A stretch of 64,000 nt of DNA from Spirochaetaceae bacterium (GTDB taxonomy: Bacteria; Spirochaetota; Leptospiria; Leptospirales; Leptonemataceae): assembly GCA_002729885.1 (NCBI GenBank), contig PBUB01000018.1:1-64000 (forward strand). The letters run 5' to 3'. The position numbers were made by a program, and so were the translations under genes. Position 1 is the stretch's first letter; each line of letters opens with the position of its first letter. Shown in pieces: positions 6,912-17,037 of this stretch. The notes under the pieces are model-generated. The model was not told the origin of the DNA. It saw only the letters and a list, made by a program, of their open reading frames with translations, and made no database searches.

Positions 6912-8882
6912 ATGCCCTTTTGGAAATCTCTTCTTGTAGTTATATTTTCTTATTCATCCCTTGTCGGAGGCCTCGCGGCTGAGAATAGATACGATTCTGA
7001 TCAGCTAAAGAAATGGGCACAAAGCGGCAATCTCCATCGTTCGCCCTATTGGCATAAGCTGCTGGGATACAAACAGGAGCCTCTTTCTTATGAATCCGCC
7101 GCTGATGGAGACTCCTTTTTCTTCTCAGAAACGGGTAGATGGAATCCGAAGGCAGAGTTGGCTGCCACCATTGATGGGTTTCTTCGCCCGGTGCAAGGGA
7201 ATCCTAACGATCACCCGATTTGCAGGTTTCCAGCCAGATTTCACTGGCTTACGAAAACGCTGAGTCTGGACCGGAACCGCTTTCCATCGGTAGACTGTTC
7301 AGATTTTCAGGAGTTTGCCAGCCACCTGGAGACCTCATCGCTCTCCTACGTTTTTGCGTCCTACTATTCAGGCCACCCTGCATCCCTTTTTGGACATACC
7401 TTTCTGAAGTTTAACCGATCGGACTCAGTGGATGTTGCGATGGTAGCTGAAGATCCCAGCATTTCCTACGGAGCAAGAGTTACCAGCACGGATCCGATTA
7501 CTTACTTTCTGGACGGGATGTTTGGTGGCTTTAATGGTACTCTTGAGCTTCAGCCTTTCCAGAATCACCTGCAGGTATATACCGAGGGGGAGCAAAGGGA
7601 TTTATGGGAATTCAAGTTGAATCTTCGCGAAGAGGAAATTCAGCAGCTTATTCGCGCTGCCTGGGAAATGAACTCCACCCACTATCATTACTATTTTCTA
7701 AGCGAAAACTGTTCCTATCGGCTTCTAAATTTGCTGGAGCTGGCGCGACCAGGACTGGACCTGACTGATTCTTATTTCTGGACCGTGCATCCTGCAGATA
7801 CTGCAAAGCAAGTTGTAGATCAAAATGAGATGGCAAGCTCTGTAGTCTTCTTCCCCGCCACGGAAACCCGGTATCGCAAAAGGCTCCGCCTTCTGAGTGG
7901 GAAGGGACGGGAAGCTATGCTATCTCTGAGTGAAGGGAACCCTCCAGATCTGTCCGGCCTGTCCCCGGCAGAGCAGGCCCTGGTATATGAAGTCGCCACG
8001 GATCGAGTACTACTGGAAGCGGATGGGGACGGTAGCCTCGAACCGGAGTTGAAGAAAAGGATTGAATCGTTACTTGAAGCCCGTAAGCGAATGAGTAGTC
8101 CGACTTCCCTGGATGGTTACCGGGTCCTTCCGCAGAACCGGAACCCTCTGATCGGACACGAAAGTACTCTTCTCAGTGGCACCGGCGGAACTTCCAGCAT
8201 CGGTTCATTCGGGGAAATCCGCTTCAGACCGGCATTGCACGATTTGCATGATCGGGCCAGAGGATACTCCCCCTATGGTGAGTTGGAGTTCTTTACTCTT
8301 CGTTTGCGCTCATATAGCGAATATGCGAATATAGAAGTTGAGGATTTTGTTCTAATAAATATGATGAGCATGGATCCGGTGGTCACCGGCTTGTGGCCTA
8401 TCACCTGGGAGGTAAAACTGGGAGTGCATTCCATGGCTTCCTCGCTGTATGAATCTGGACCGGCTCCCGATCTCCTGGAGAATTCAGGTTTGTTTCCGGA
8501 TGGGCCCTCGGACCCTTTTCGCCATATGGGCTATGGAATAATGCGTGCCGGCTTGAGCTGGGAGCCCTTCGAGCAATTGGAGGAGGGCTCATTCCTGGTG
8601 TACTCCCTGGTCGGGTTGAGCCTGGAAGGAGGAAGTGGACTATCCTCTGAAATGGTTCCGTCCATACGGGCCGGCGCTCTGCTCAGGCCTTTCTCAGTCT
8701 GGAGCATTCGCATGGAATACATCGGAACCATGTATTCGAATGGTTCCCCCCTGGCTCGGGATAAATTCGAGCTAAACTCCAATGTTGCCCTTACGCGAAG
8801 CTTTGCAATGGAGTTCGGCCTGAGCATGCATCCAGACAATGGGTATATGGAAACGCGTGCCTCGCTGAAATACTATTTCTAG
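6912..8882 (+). CDS. DUF4105 (Lnb N-terminal periplasmic) domain protein
   Basis: A start at 6912 gives 656 residues and a signal peptide (MPFWKSLLVVIFSYSSLVGG, cleavage near GLAA). Earlier in-frame starts (6879, 6891) lie inside the preceding terminator hairpin and are disfavoured. The hallmark DUF4105 motifs are present: SGHPASLFGHTFLKF and, about 110 residues later, SENCSYRLLNLLELARP. The C-terminal third is beta-rich and ends in an aromatic residue (ASLKYYF), as many outer-membrane barrels do. The family resembles the N-terminal periplasmic part of lacto-N-biosidase-associated proteins; enzymatic activity is not established. No ribosome site is visible. Convergent with the ankyrin gene. 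Confidence 0.75.
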   Translation: MPFWKSLLVVIFSYSSLVGGLAAENRYDSDQLKKWAQSGNLHRSPYWHKLLGYKQEPLSYESAADGDSFFFSETGRWNPKAELAATIDGFLRPVQGNPNDHPICRFPARFHWLTKTLSLDRNRFPSVDCSDFQEFASHLETSSLSYVFASYYSGHPASLFGHTFLKFNRSDSVDVAMVAEDPSISYGARVTSTDPITYFLDGMFGGFNGTLELQPFQNHLQVYTEGEQRDLWEFKLNLREEEIQQLIRAAWEMNSTHYHYYFLSENCSYRLLNLLELARPGLDLTDSYFWTVHPADTAKQVVDQNEMASSVVFFPATETRYRKRLRLLSGKGREAMLSLSEGNPPDLSGLSPAEQALVYEVATDRVLLEADGDGSLEPELKKRIESLLEARKRMSSPTSLDGYRVLPQNRNPLIGHESTLLSGTGGTSSIGSFGEIRFRPALHDLHDRARGYSPYGELEFFTLRLRSYSEYANIEVEDFVLINMMSMDPVVTGLWPITWEVKLGVHSMASSLYESGPAPDLLENSGLFPDGPSDPFRHMGYGIMRAGLSWEPFEQLEEGSFLVYSLVGLSLEGGSGLSSEMVPSIRAGALLRPFSVWSIRMEYIGTMYSNGSPLARDKFELNSNVALTRSFAMEFGLSMHPDNGYMETRASLKYYF

Positions 8883-8987
8883 GCGCATGTTTATGTGCCC
8901 TGAGATCCGACACCTGAATATGCGAGAACCCGTCCTGTTTTTCAACTTCAGTGCTTCGATGCGGTATGATTTTCTCGTCCAGTGCTC

Positions 8988-10952
8988 TCAGTGCTCTCGC
9001 GGAGGAGAAATCTCCCTGGCTTGATCTACTCCGTTCAGGTCACGTCTTCGAATCGCCGGTTCCCGGCTGTCCCGGAGCGGCTTGCTGAGCTTTAGATGGC
9101 TATTGGGACTGGGAGCAGGTTTCAATGAACGATTTCGACTTCTGGACACAGGCTTCAGTATTTCTACTACCTCTGGATGTCCTTTGCTTTCAGCCAGTTG
9201 CATCGCCGACCATCCTTCAATCAATACATCCGGTTTCGCTCCTGCCTTCAGAAGCAGCCTGCAAACCTCCGCATGACCGTAGTAGGCCGCATAATGTATG
9301 GCATGCCAGCCCTGATAGCTTGCGTTTGGGTTTCCTCCTCGGGAAAGGAATCCCTGCACAGCGCCTGAATCTCCTCTCATCGCACTCTGTAGAATGGGCA
9401 GGTCCAGCGAAGGATCATACTCAATAGATTCTGGATCCACTACATCCGTAGTATTCGAGTCGTCCGGATCGACGTTGAGATCTTCCGAGTCTGTATCTGT
9501 ATTGTCGGTTACCACGGATCCAGGAGCTGAAACCCTTACAATCTCCATCTTTTTCGCATCGCCGGTGACATCATTGATCCATCCAGCATCTCCGTTGGGA
9601 AAGCGAAACAGACGATTGGCTCCGCGGATAGTGGCCGGAACATCGAATGGGTTTACGGAAATGGAACCATCTTCATTGACCAGGGCAATCTGGGTTTTCA
9701 TTTCCGCGGTGGTAGGAAACCAGGCTTTGTCAGGCGTTTTTCCGCTGGTATCTACAGCCCAGACCAGCAGGAATTTATCTCCCAGCGGATGAATACGAGG
9801 AATGCGCTCTCTTGCACTGCTCGTCCTGGTAATCCAAACAGGACTGCTGGCCTTCCCGTTAGAGTCTGTGCGAATCAGTCCGATGTCATAGTCGGAGCGA
9901 TTCAATCTACTATCGAATACAATCCATCCTTTTCCATCCTTCCCGTACACATCGCCGGTGCTGATCACAACATATTGATAGGTTTCGCCGGCGGCCGCTT
10001 TGGGAACTTCGATGACAACCTCTCGATCCAATGAATCATTTCTTACATAGCTCTGAACCACCAGCCCACGAGGATAGGCATCGCCCACGGTGGCCATCAG
10101 GAACCTCATTCCATCCCATGCCATTTTTGGGCGAAAGCTGTGACTTACATTCCAGGTCCAGCCTTCCGGGCTGTTTTGCTTCATCAGTTTTTTGCCGCTG
10201 TTATCAAAGAGGGCCAGATATTCGCTCTGATGCACGACTCCATCGTCCCATTTCCTGTAGGTATTGAAATAGGTTGCATATTCCTTTCCTGACCATTCCA
10301 CGCTGAATGTGGAGAAAGCTGAATCGATGCCCTGGTCACCTTCCTTATCGTAGCTCAAGGTTCCCACGATGCGAGTTCTGAATCGTGCCTGGCCGGAGGT
10401 GCCATAGGATTCAATATGGGCTGTATGTACTTCCGGGCTGTTTTTCTTGATCTGCCATTCAAGAGTAATCACTGTTATGGAAGAGCCGTCGCTGGTGGCA
10501 TCTGCAATCTGGCGTCCCTTAATGGTAACCAGATCCTTCTCCACACCGGATAGATCAGGTTTTAATAGAGAGATTCTGCCGTTGCTGCCGGAGTCATTCC
10601 AGATAAGATAGGCCCGATTATTAATGAAAATCAGTTCAGGAGCCGGGCCTGCATCGCTCATGGCATAGGTGTATATCGAGCTTCTCTCCTGGCCGTTAAG
10701 ATGGGATCCTGATAGTTGTAGCGGGGTTACGGCCACAGGCAATGGGTAGCTTTCGGCCGGTGCGGACGGCGACCAGAAGGCCGCTATCAGAATCAGCACC
10801 GAAGCCAGAAGGTTAGCCGGTCGAATTCTTTTTAGGCTTAATGCCGGTTCCCTGTTTTTGGGAGTCACCGGAACCTGCGCGGGTGGACGCTCTTGAATGG
10901 AATGGAAACTATCTCGCTGGAATGCCATGCCTATAGGACGGAGCTGGAGCAT
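8988..10952 (-). CDS. Exported protein with C-terminal ankyrin repeats
   Basis: The frame encodes up to 654 residues. A long basic N-terminal stretch precedes a hydrophobic segment (ANLLASVLILIAAFWS) ending in SAPAES, a plausible signal-peptidase site. The middle 400 residues are beta-rich and propeller-like (SGSNGRISLL, KEYATYFNTYRKWDD) with no firm family match. An acidic linker (DTDSEDLNVDPDDSNTTD) leads to about two and a half ankyrin repeats (WHAIHYAAYYGHAEVCRLLL, then WSAMQLAESKGHPEVVEIL). The tail is very basic. The start codon is uncertain: ATGs at 10952 and 10928 both lack a good ribosome site. Ankyrin repeats imply protein binding outside the cytoplasm. Confidence 0.7.
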   Translation of the reverse strand: MLQLRPIGMAFQRDSFHSIQERPPAQVPVTPKNREPALSLKRIRPANLLASVLILIAAFWSPSAPAESYPLPVAVTPLQLSGSHLNGQERSSIYTYAMSDAGPAPELIFINNRAYLIWNDSGSNGRISLLKPDLSGVEKDLVTIKGRQIADATSDGSSITVITLEWQIKKNSPEVHTAHIESYGTSGQARFRTRIVGTLSYDKEGDQGIDSAFSTFSVEWSGKEYATYFNTYRKWDDGVVHQSEYLALFDNSGKKLMKQNSPEGWTWNVSHSFRPKMAWDGMRFLMATVGDAYPRGLVVQSYVRNDSLDREVVIEVPKAAAGETYQYVVISTGDVYGKDGKGWIVFDSRLNRSDYDIGLIRTDSNGKASSPVWITRTSSARERIPRIHPLGDKFLLVWAVDTSGKTPDKAWFPTTAEMKTQIALVNEDGSISVNPFDVPATIRGANRLFRFPNGDAGWINDVTGDAKKMEIVRVSAPGSVVTDNTDTDSEDLNVDPDDSNTTDVVDPESIEYDPSLDLPILQSAMRGDSGAVQGFLSRGGNPNASYQGWHAIHYAAYYGHAEVCRLLLKAGAKPDVLIEGWSAMQLAESKGHPEVVEILKPVSRSRNRSLKPAPSPNSHLKLSKPLRDSREPAIRRRDLNGVDQAREISPPREH

Positions 10953-11046
10953 CCGCGGTTTAAGGGATTCTGCGGAATTTCTCCTTTTTTATTCACTCAT
11001 CCTGTCCCGGGGCTGGGGCTTAACTTTGAGATATTTTCCAGGCGCA

Positions 11047-12099
11047 TCAGATTACTTTAAAGGCCTTCAGTGATTTGTACAGAGTGGAGATCATCATAAC
11101 CAGCACTCCGGCGGCGGGAATGGCAATTACCATTCCAATGACACCCAGCCATTGCTGGAATGTAATCAATGCCAGAATGGCAATTACCGGATGCACAGAT
11201 ACGCTGCGCGCCAGCACCACTGGCTGGGTGAACATGTTGTCCACTGCCTGAGCAATGCCAAAGGCCAGAAGTACAAATAGAGGGACGCTTCCGCCATCAA
11301 TGATCAGAGCAACCAGAATGGCCGGAGTCAGTCCGATGATGGGCCCCAGGTAGGGGATGATATTTACCAGAGCAGCTACTGTGCCCAGAATCGCGCCGTA
11401 GGATAGACCTGCCAGCGAGAAGCCAGGTATTAAGATCAGGCCCAGAATGCTTATTTGAATCAGGATTCCTTTGAGATAGGAAGCGATCTGACCCCGAGTG
11501 CGATGAACAATAAGCACGGCCAACTCGAAATATCGATTGGGAACAAGACCAATTACATTTCGAAAAATCTCATCTCCCTGTAGCAAGAACAGAAATAGAA
11601 GGATAGGAGTTACAAGAAGATAGGTAATGAAATTTGGGATGGATTGCAGTAAACCCTTGGAGGCCTCTTGAATGGGTTTGAGTACCATGGAAGAAAGCGT
11701 CTTGAAATCAATGGAAATGGACTGATATTGCTCGGGTATAATAATTCCCAGCTGCTGCTTATAGTAATTCAATTTAGCTGGAAGAGAATCTACAAGTACT
11801 TCCATCTGTGACATTAACTTTACCGCTTCATCACGAGCCGGCGGGATAATAACACTGAACAACAGTACCAGAGCGCCTATAAATAAAAACAGAACCAGAA
11901 CCACAGAAAGCAGGCGAGGAATCCCCAGGCCTTGAAAGAAGTCCACTCCTGGATTCAAGGCGAAAGTCAAAAGGAAGGAAAGCCCGATGGGAATAATCAA
12001 AGCCTGAAGACCGTAGAACGTTACGGCCAGAAAGCCCAGCACCAGACCGACAAAAAGCAGCCTTACTACATGGGTGGAAATGTCCGTATCTTTAAACAT
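11047..12099 (-). CDS. AI-2E family transporter
   Basis: This is a 350-residue inner-membrane protein of the AI-2E/PerM (UPF0118) family, with two N-terminal hydrophobic helices, a periplasmic amphipathic stretch (about residues 85-140) and a C-terminal multi-helix block containing the family's ALVNIIPYLGPIIGLTPA segment. Members export small molecules, act in Na+/H+ exchange or move autoinducer-2; the substrate here cannot be told. The start overlaps the stop of the upstream cNMP-binding gene by one base (TGATG), so the two are translationally coupled and the upstream gene may sense a ligand that controls the transporter. Confidence 0.85.
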   Translation of the reverse strand: MFKDTDISTHVVRLLFVGLVLGFLAVTFYGLQALIIPIGLSFLLTFALNPGVDFFQGLGIPRLLSVVLVLFLFIGALVLLFSVIIPPARDEAVKLMSQMEVLVDSLPAKLNYYKQQLGIIIPEQYQSISIDFKTLSSMVLKPIQEASKGLLQSIPNFITYLLVTPILLFLFLLQGDEIFRNVIGLVPNRYFELAVLIVHRTRGQIASYLKGILIQISILGLILIPGFSLAGLSYGAILGTVAALVNIIPYLGPIIGLTPAILVALIIDGGSVPLFVLLAFGIAQAVDNMFTQPVVLARSVSVHPVIAILALITFQQWLGVIGMVIAIPAAGVLVMMISTLYKSLKAFKVI

Positions 12100-12623
12100 C
12101 AGGCCAGTTCCTTACCTGCTTCCAGAAGGGTTTCTTCCAGTCGTTCGTTGGTCCGTATGAGACGTTTACCTGTAATCCGAGCAATATTGAGCAAGATAAT
12201 AGAAGCGATTCGAGGATTGCGATTCATGAGGCTCAAAAGATCCGGGCGAAAAAAGCCCAGCATTCTGCAATAAGTCTGTGCTCTAGCACTGGCTGTTCGA
12301 GGAAGATCATCCAGCAGCGCCAGTTCTCCAAAGAAATCCCCGTCATAGAACTGGGCCATGGAATCTTCCTGATCGGTATCTCCCTTGAGGCGATAGATCT
12401 CTACGGAGCCTTCCATGATGATGTACATCCCAACGCCGGGCTCATTGGTTCTGAATACATGCTCTCCCTCTTTGAAATGCCTTACATGGCACAGGGATCG
12501 AACCATTTTCAGGGCCCGGTGCGGTAGCTTATCAAAAACCGGGATCTGTTTTAGCACCTCCAGTTCCTGTTGCTCCGGATCTCGATTGCCCAGCCTCATA
12601 CTTTCCCAGAATGGTAATGCCAT
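12099..12623 (-). CDS. Cyclic nucleotide-binding domain protein
   Basis: A 174-residue protein that is essentially one cNMP-binding (Crp-type) beta-roll, residues about 25-150. The phosphate-binding cassette is recognisable as FFGELALLDDLPRTASARA, with the conserved Gly-Glu and Arg. No DNA-binding helix-turn-helix follows; the C-terminal 25 residues look like a helix. It is therefore a stand-alone sensor or regulatory subunit rather than a Crp regulator. It is coupled with the downstream AI-2E-type transporter (one-base overlap). The start ATG has no obvious ribosome site. Confidence 0.85.
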   Translation of the reverse strand: MALPFWESMRLGNRDPEQQELEVLKQIPVFDKLPHRALKMVRSLCHVRHFKEGEHVFRTNEPGVGMYIIMEGSVEIYRLKGDTDQEDSMAQFYDGDFFGELALLDDLPRTASARAQTYCRMLGFFRPDLLSLMNRNPRIASIILLNIARITGKRLIRTNERLEETLLEAGKELA

Positions 12624-12715
12624 GGTGGAATTATCGTCATCGGAAGCGGCATCATAGAAGGCCAGGATTTGTTTTTTGGTGGACGCTGCGCCTTGCCCCG
12701 GGGATTTGATTCAGG

Positions 12716-12790
<75 letters not shown>

Positions 12791-12792
12791 AT

Positions 12793-12866
<74 letters not shown>

Positions 12867-12883
12867 CAGCTGGCACAAAACAC

Positions 12884-12957
12884 GGCGGACGTAGCTCAGT
12901 TGGTAGAGCACCAGTTTGTGGCACTGGTGGTCGCGGGTTCGAGCCCCGTCGTTCGCC
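12884..12957 (+). tRNA. tRNA-His (GTG)
   Basis: GCGGACG pairs with CGTTCGC, and the extra 5' G (G-1) faces C73, as is typical of tRNA-His. Anticodon loop TTGTGGC gives GTG. Confidence 0.95.
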
Positions 12958-13046
12958 CATCCGGTGGCCCGGCCGGTTTCCGGGGAGCGGATACAATATT
13001 ATGTTGACCGCACCATCGGAAGCCTGAACCTGGTCAGACCGGTTTC

Positions 13047-13128
<82 letters not shown>

Positions 13129-13131
13129 CAT

Positions 13132-13203
<72 letters not shown>

Positions 13204-13226
13204 CATCCTTTTCTTTCGCGAACAGA

Positions 13227-14558
13227 ATGGAATTTAAAACAAAGAAGAAATCCGAGACCGTGATGGAAATCACGGTCAACAATACTGCGGAAGAGGTGGA
13301 GCGTTCCTTCCAGAAGGCTTACGAAAAAGCCCGGGGGACCGTGAAGCTTCCTGGTTTCAGGAAAGGTAAAGTTCCTCTGGACATGGTTGCCAGACATCTT
13401 GGCGATTCCGTGGCCGGAGACGCTGCGAACTTCCTGATTCAGGACTCCATGCAGGAGATCTTTCAAGAGCTGGAGCCGGTTCCCATCAAGGCCCCGCAGT
13501 TCGAAATCGAAACCCTGTCCAGAGAAAAGGGCGCAGCCTTTAAAGGCGAATACGAATACATCCCGGAAATCAAGCCTGCCAAGTATCGCAAGTTAAAAGG
13601 CGAAAAGGGCGAAGTCAAAATTGAAGATGCGGTAATCCAGAAAAAGATCGATCTTCTGAGAAAAGAGCATGCGGTAATGAAAAGCCGCGAAGAAGGTAAA
13701 ATCGAAGAGGATGATTACGCTCGTCTGAATCTTTCCGTGAAAAGCGGTGAAGAGGTTCTCTTCGAAAATGATGATTTCCCCTTTTATACAAATCGGGACG
13801 ATGTATTTCCAGGTTTGAAAGAAAATGTCATCGGCACCGAGGTTGGCAAAGAAGGCTCTTACGAGCAGCTAATCGCGGATGATTTTCCGGATCAGAAGTT
13901 TGCCGGCAAGAACGTCACTGTAAATTTCACAGTGAAAGAAGCTTCCTATCGCGAATTGCCAGAATTGAACGATGAGTTCGCAAAAGATCTGGGCGAGTTC
14001 GAAACTCTGGATGATCTGAAAAAAGACATCGAGAAGAATATTCGTGAAGCGGCTGAAGATACTGTTCGCTCCAGAGTGCTTCAGACCCTGGTAGATGAGC
14101 TTACAGAAAAGACAAGATTCGACGTTCCGGAAAGCCTGGTGGATTCTGAATTCGATCGCAGACTGGAAAACCTCCGTCGCCGAATTGGACAGCAGGATAT
14201 GCCTCTGGAGCAAATCGCTCAGCTGGCCGGGGAGAGCAAAGATTCCCTGGAAAAGCGCATGCGGGATGACTCAGAAAAGCACGTTCGAGAAAGCCTGATC
14301 CTGTCCGAGATTGCAGAAAAAGAAGAAATCTCGGTGGATGAATCCGAGGTAGACGAGCTCATTAAAGAAAGAGCAGGTGGCCGGGTACCCGAGGATCAGC
14401 TGGATATGCTGGTTCAGAACTCCAATCTAAGGGATGACATTCGGTTCGAGGTTCGAATGCGAAAAACCCTGGATTTGATCTGGGACAACGCAGAATTCAA
14501 GAAAGGAAGCCCTGTTTCAGCAGAAAAGCTTTTTGAAGAGGGCGCGCTACAGTACTGA
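13227..14558 (+). CDS. tig: Trigger factor
   Basis: A 443-residue ribosome-associated chaperone with peptidyl-prolyl isomerase domain. The signature for ribosome binding, [10 protein letters not shown], is at about residues 36-45; the PPIase-like middle and helical C-terminal arms follow, and the length is standard. The start at 13227 is chosen because the in-frame extension upstream runs through the tRNA-Leu and tRNA-Gly genes. There is no Shine-Dalgarno; only 23 bases separate the ATG from the tRNA 3' end, so the mRNA 5' end is probably made by tRNA processing. It precedes clpP and clpX, a widely conserved order. Confidence 0.95.
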   Translation: MEFKTKKKSETVMEITVNNTAEEVERSFQKAYEKARGTVKLPGFRKGKVPLDMVARHLGDSVAGDAANFLIQDSMQEIFQELEPVPIKAPQFEIETLSREKGAAFKGEYEYIPEIKPAKYRKLKGEKGEVKIEDAVIQKKIDLLRKEHAVMKSREEGKIEEDDYARLNLSVKSGEEVLFENDDFPFYTNRDDVFPGLKENVIGTEVGKEGSYEQLIADDFPDQKFAGKNVTVNFTVKEASYRELPELNDEFAKDLGEFETLDDLKKDIEKNIREAAEDTVRSRVLQTLVDELTEKTRFDVPESLVDSEFDRRLENLRRRIGQQDMPLEQIAQLAGESKDSLEKRMRDDSEKHVRESLILSEIAEKEEISVDESEVDELIKERAGGRVPEDQLDMLVQNSNLRDDIRFEVRMRKTLDLIWDNAEFKKGSPVSAEKLFEEGALQY

Positions 14559-14570
14559 GTTGCCACTCCG

Positions 14571-14637
14571 ATTCTGAATTCCATAGAGGAGCCATAGCAA
14601 AAGGCGGGTTTCCCCGGATAGATTCAGAATTCTTTTT
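14571..14637 (+). terminator. Terminator-like inverted repeat after tig
   Basis: ATTCTGAAT and ATTCAGAAT form a 9-bp stem around a 42-base loop, followed by TCTTTTTCCC. The loop is long, so efficiency is doubtful. A TTGACG at 14693-14698 could be part of a clpP promoter. Confidence 0.4.
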
Positions 14638-14793
14638 CCCTCTGTTCATTTTTTACAGCTTTACTGGACGATTGGTCCAAATCGTAGTTCACTTGACGGG
14701 TAGCGACCGGATATTAAAAGACTCTGAAGTCGATGTGATTATGTCGGCTTCGGGCTGGCGCTGCAAAGCGCAGACGAATCAAGGGAGGAATCC

Positions 14794-15423
14794 ATGGCAA
14801 TTATGCCCTATGTTATCGAGCAGACTTCAAGAGGGGAAAGAACCTATGATATCTATTCTCGACTGCTCAAAGATCGGATCATTTTTCTGGGATACCCCAT
14901 CGACGACAATTACTGTAATATTATCATTGCTCAGATGCTTTTTCTCGAGGCAGACGACCCGGAAAAAGATATCTATCTCTACGTAAACTCTCCAGGGGGC
15001 TACATCTCAGCCGGACTGGCCATTTACGATACAATGCAATACATTCGCCCGGACATCCGCACCATCTGTGTGGGGCAGGCGGCGAACATTTCTTCTCTGC
15101 TACTTGCTGCGGGTACCGCAGGCAAGCGTTCAGCGCTACCCAATGCCCGCATAATGATGCATCAGCCTCTGGGCGGTGTTACGGGTCAGGCAGTGGATAT
15201 TGAACTTCAGGCCAAAGAGATCTTGAGCATCAAAGACCGACTGAATCGAATTTATTCGCACCACACCGGAAAGCCTCTGGAGCAAATTGAGAAGGACACG
15301 GATCGAGTACGCAACATGGCAGCAGAAGAAGCCCGGGATTATGGTCTGATCGATCATGTTATCGAGATCAAACCCAAAGGGGCAGATCTGGTAGGCACCA
15401 GTAACGGGAAATCCGGTAGTTAA
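14794..15423 (+). CDS. clpP: ClpP-like protease subunit with altered nucleophile motif
   Basis: This 209-residue protein aligns along its length with Clp[29 protein letters not shown] with the catalytic His, and the Asp in YGLIDHVIE. The nucleophile motif, normally GQAASMGA, reads GQAANISS: residue 98 (codon AAC, 15085-15087), where the catalytic Ser is expected, is Asn, and the next three residues also differ. By analogy with ClpR subunits it may be a non-catalytic ring member needing a partner ClpP; that is inference. A strong AGGGAGG ribosome site precedes the ATG. The order tig-clpP-clpX fits a co-regulated protease locus. Confidence 0.9.
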   Translation: MAIMPYVIEQTSRGERTYDIYSRLLKDRIIFLGYPIDDNYCNIIIAQMLFLEADDPEKDIYLYVNSPGGYISAGLAIYDTMQYIRPDIRTICVGQAANISSLLLAAGTAGKRSALPNARIMMHQPLGGVTGQAVDIELQAKEILSIKDRLNRIYSHHTGKPLEQIEKDTDRVRNMAAEEARDYGLIDHVIEIKPKGADLVGTSNGKSGS

Positions 15424-15465
15424 TTTTCTTTGAAATCGACTACGGCCGGGTAGAAACTGACGAAA

Positions 15466-16761
15466 ATGGCATCCAGAAAAAAAGGATCAGATAAAGAGAA
15501 GCTGCATTGCTCGTTTTGCGGAAAAGAGCAGGATTCCGTACGCCGTCTGGTGGCGGGACCGGGTGTCTATATCTGTGATGAATGCATTGAACTCTGCAAT
15601 GAAATTATTGCCGAGGAAGGCGAACAGGAAGCAGGTACAGCAGGAGTTCTCCAGGAACTTCCGCGACCTGTGGAGATTAAGAAGATTCTGGATGAATATG
15701 TAATCGGCCAGGACGAAGCCAAAAAGGCTCTGGCTGTGGCTGTATATAACCATTACAAGCGAATTCAGCAGAACCAGAAGAAAGGCGATGTGGAGCTGGA
15801 TAAGTCCAACATCATGCTGATTGGACCCACTGGTTCTGGAAAGACCCTTCTGGCTCAGACTCTGGCTCGACTTCTAAAAGTTCCCTTTGCTATTGCGGAT
15901 GCCACTGCTCTTACGGAAGCAGGATACGTAGGCGAAGACGTCGAAAACATCCTTCTAAGATTGATTCAAAATGCACAGAATGATGTAAAGAAAGCAGAGA
16001 TCGGAATTATCTATATAGATGAGATCGACAAGATCTCTCGCAAGACAGAAAACCCTTCCATTACCAGGGATGTATCCGGCGAGGGCGTGCAGCAGGCACT
16101 ACTAAAGATTATCGAAGGCACTGTGGCCAATGTTCCTCCGCAGGGGGGGCGAAAGCATCCCCATCAGGATTTCCTTACCATCGATACAAGAAATATTCTG
16201 TTTATTTGCGGCGGAGCCTTTGTAGGTCTGGATGACATGGTTCAGAAGAGATTGGGTTCTCGCACCATTGGTTTTGATCGACAGACCGGCGTGGCCCGTG
16301 GATCGGTTACCAAGCAGGAAGTACTGCGAAGTGTAATTCCCGATGACCTGATGAAATTCGGCCTCATTCCTGAATTCGTAGGACGAATCCCGGTCATTGC
16401 AACTCTGGATGACCTGGATGTAGATACACTGAAGCAAATCTTCGCTGAACCCAAAAATTCCATTCTCAAACAGTATCAGAAAATGTTTGAGATGGAAAAC
16501 GTGAAGCTTAGATTCACGGACGAAGCCATCACAAGAATTGCAGATGAAGCGATTAAGAGGGAAGCAGGCGCCAGAGGTCTTCGCAGTATCGTTGAAAAGA
16601 TCATGATGGATTTGATGTACGATATTCCGGGCAATGAAGATATTGATCAGGTTGTGATTACTCCTCAGGTAATCGAAAGCGGCGATCAGCCGGTGGTAAC
16701 CTACAAGAAAGACGAAAAGAAAAAGGAAAAAGACAAAGAAAAGAAAGAGAAGTTTGCCTGA
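15466..16761 (+). CDS. clpX: ATP-dependent Clp protease unfoldase ClpX
   Basis: A 431-residue AAA+ unfoldase that feeds substrates to ClpP. The N-terminal C4 zinc-binding domain (CSFCG...CDEC..LC, residues about 14-42) is present, with Walker A GPTGSGKT near residue 123, Walker B IIYIDEID near 184 and the family box GGAFVGLDD near 250. The C-terminal 20 residues form an unusual Lys/Glu tail ([16 protein letters not shown]). It lies 42 bases downstream of clpP. No clear Shine-Dalgarno is visible. Confidence 0.96.
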   Translation: MASRKKGSDKEKLHCSFCGKEQDSVRRLVAGPGVYICDECIELCNEIIAEEGEQEAGTAGVLQELPRPVEIKKILDEYVIGQDEAKKALAVAVYNHYKRIQQNQKKGDVELDKSNIMLIGPTGSGKTLLAQTLARLLKVPFAIADATALTEAGYVGEDVENILLRLIQNAQNDVKKAEIGIIYIDEIDKISRKTENPSITRDVSGEGVQQALLKIIEGTVANVPPQGGRKHPHQDFLTIDTRNILFICGGAFVGLDDMVQKRLGSRTIGFDRQTGVARGSVTKQEVLRSVIPDDLMKFGLIPEFVGRIPVIATLDDLDVDTLKQIFAEPKNSILKQYQKMFEMENVKLRFTDEAITRIADEAIKREAGARGLRSIVEKIMMDLMYDIPGNEDIDQVVITPQVIESGDQPVVTYKKDEKKKEKDKEKKEKFA

Positions 16762-16774
16762 TCGAAAGGCAAAC
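16752..16774 (+). terminator. Hairpin overlapping clpX stop
   Basis: GTTTGCCT and AGGCAAAC form a perfect 8-bp stem with a 7-base loop that spans the clpX stop codon. There is no T-run, so it may be an mRNA-stabilising hairpin rather than a terminator. Nothing else is evident in 16775-17037. Confidence 0.35.
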
Positions 16775-17037
16775 GATGTGAGTAGTCTATCTCCTTGATA
16801 AGTCTTCCAGACGGCCTTGCGCTGTAGCCCGTCCATAGCCCGCGCTTCGAATCCATTTAGAAGAATTTCCTGAATTAGGCCGGAAAGAAGGCCCAGATCC
16901 GCAGATAGAAACCCTGGGGACTATTCCAGTAGCAATCCGAACATCAAACGCTCAAGTCTGTGCCGGCCCAGGTGAGCCAGACGGTATGGCCCAACTTTGA
17001 ATTCCAAGGATTCAAGGGTTCGCTGGAATCTGGTCAG

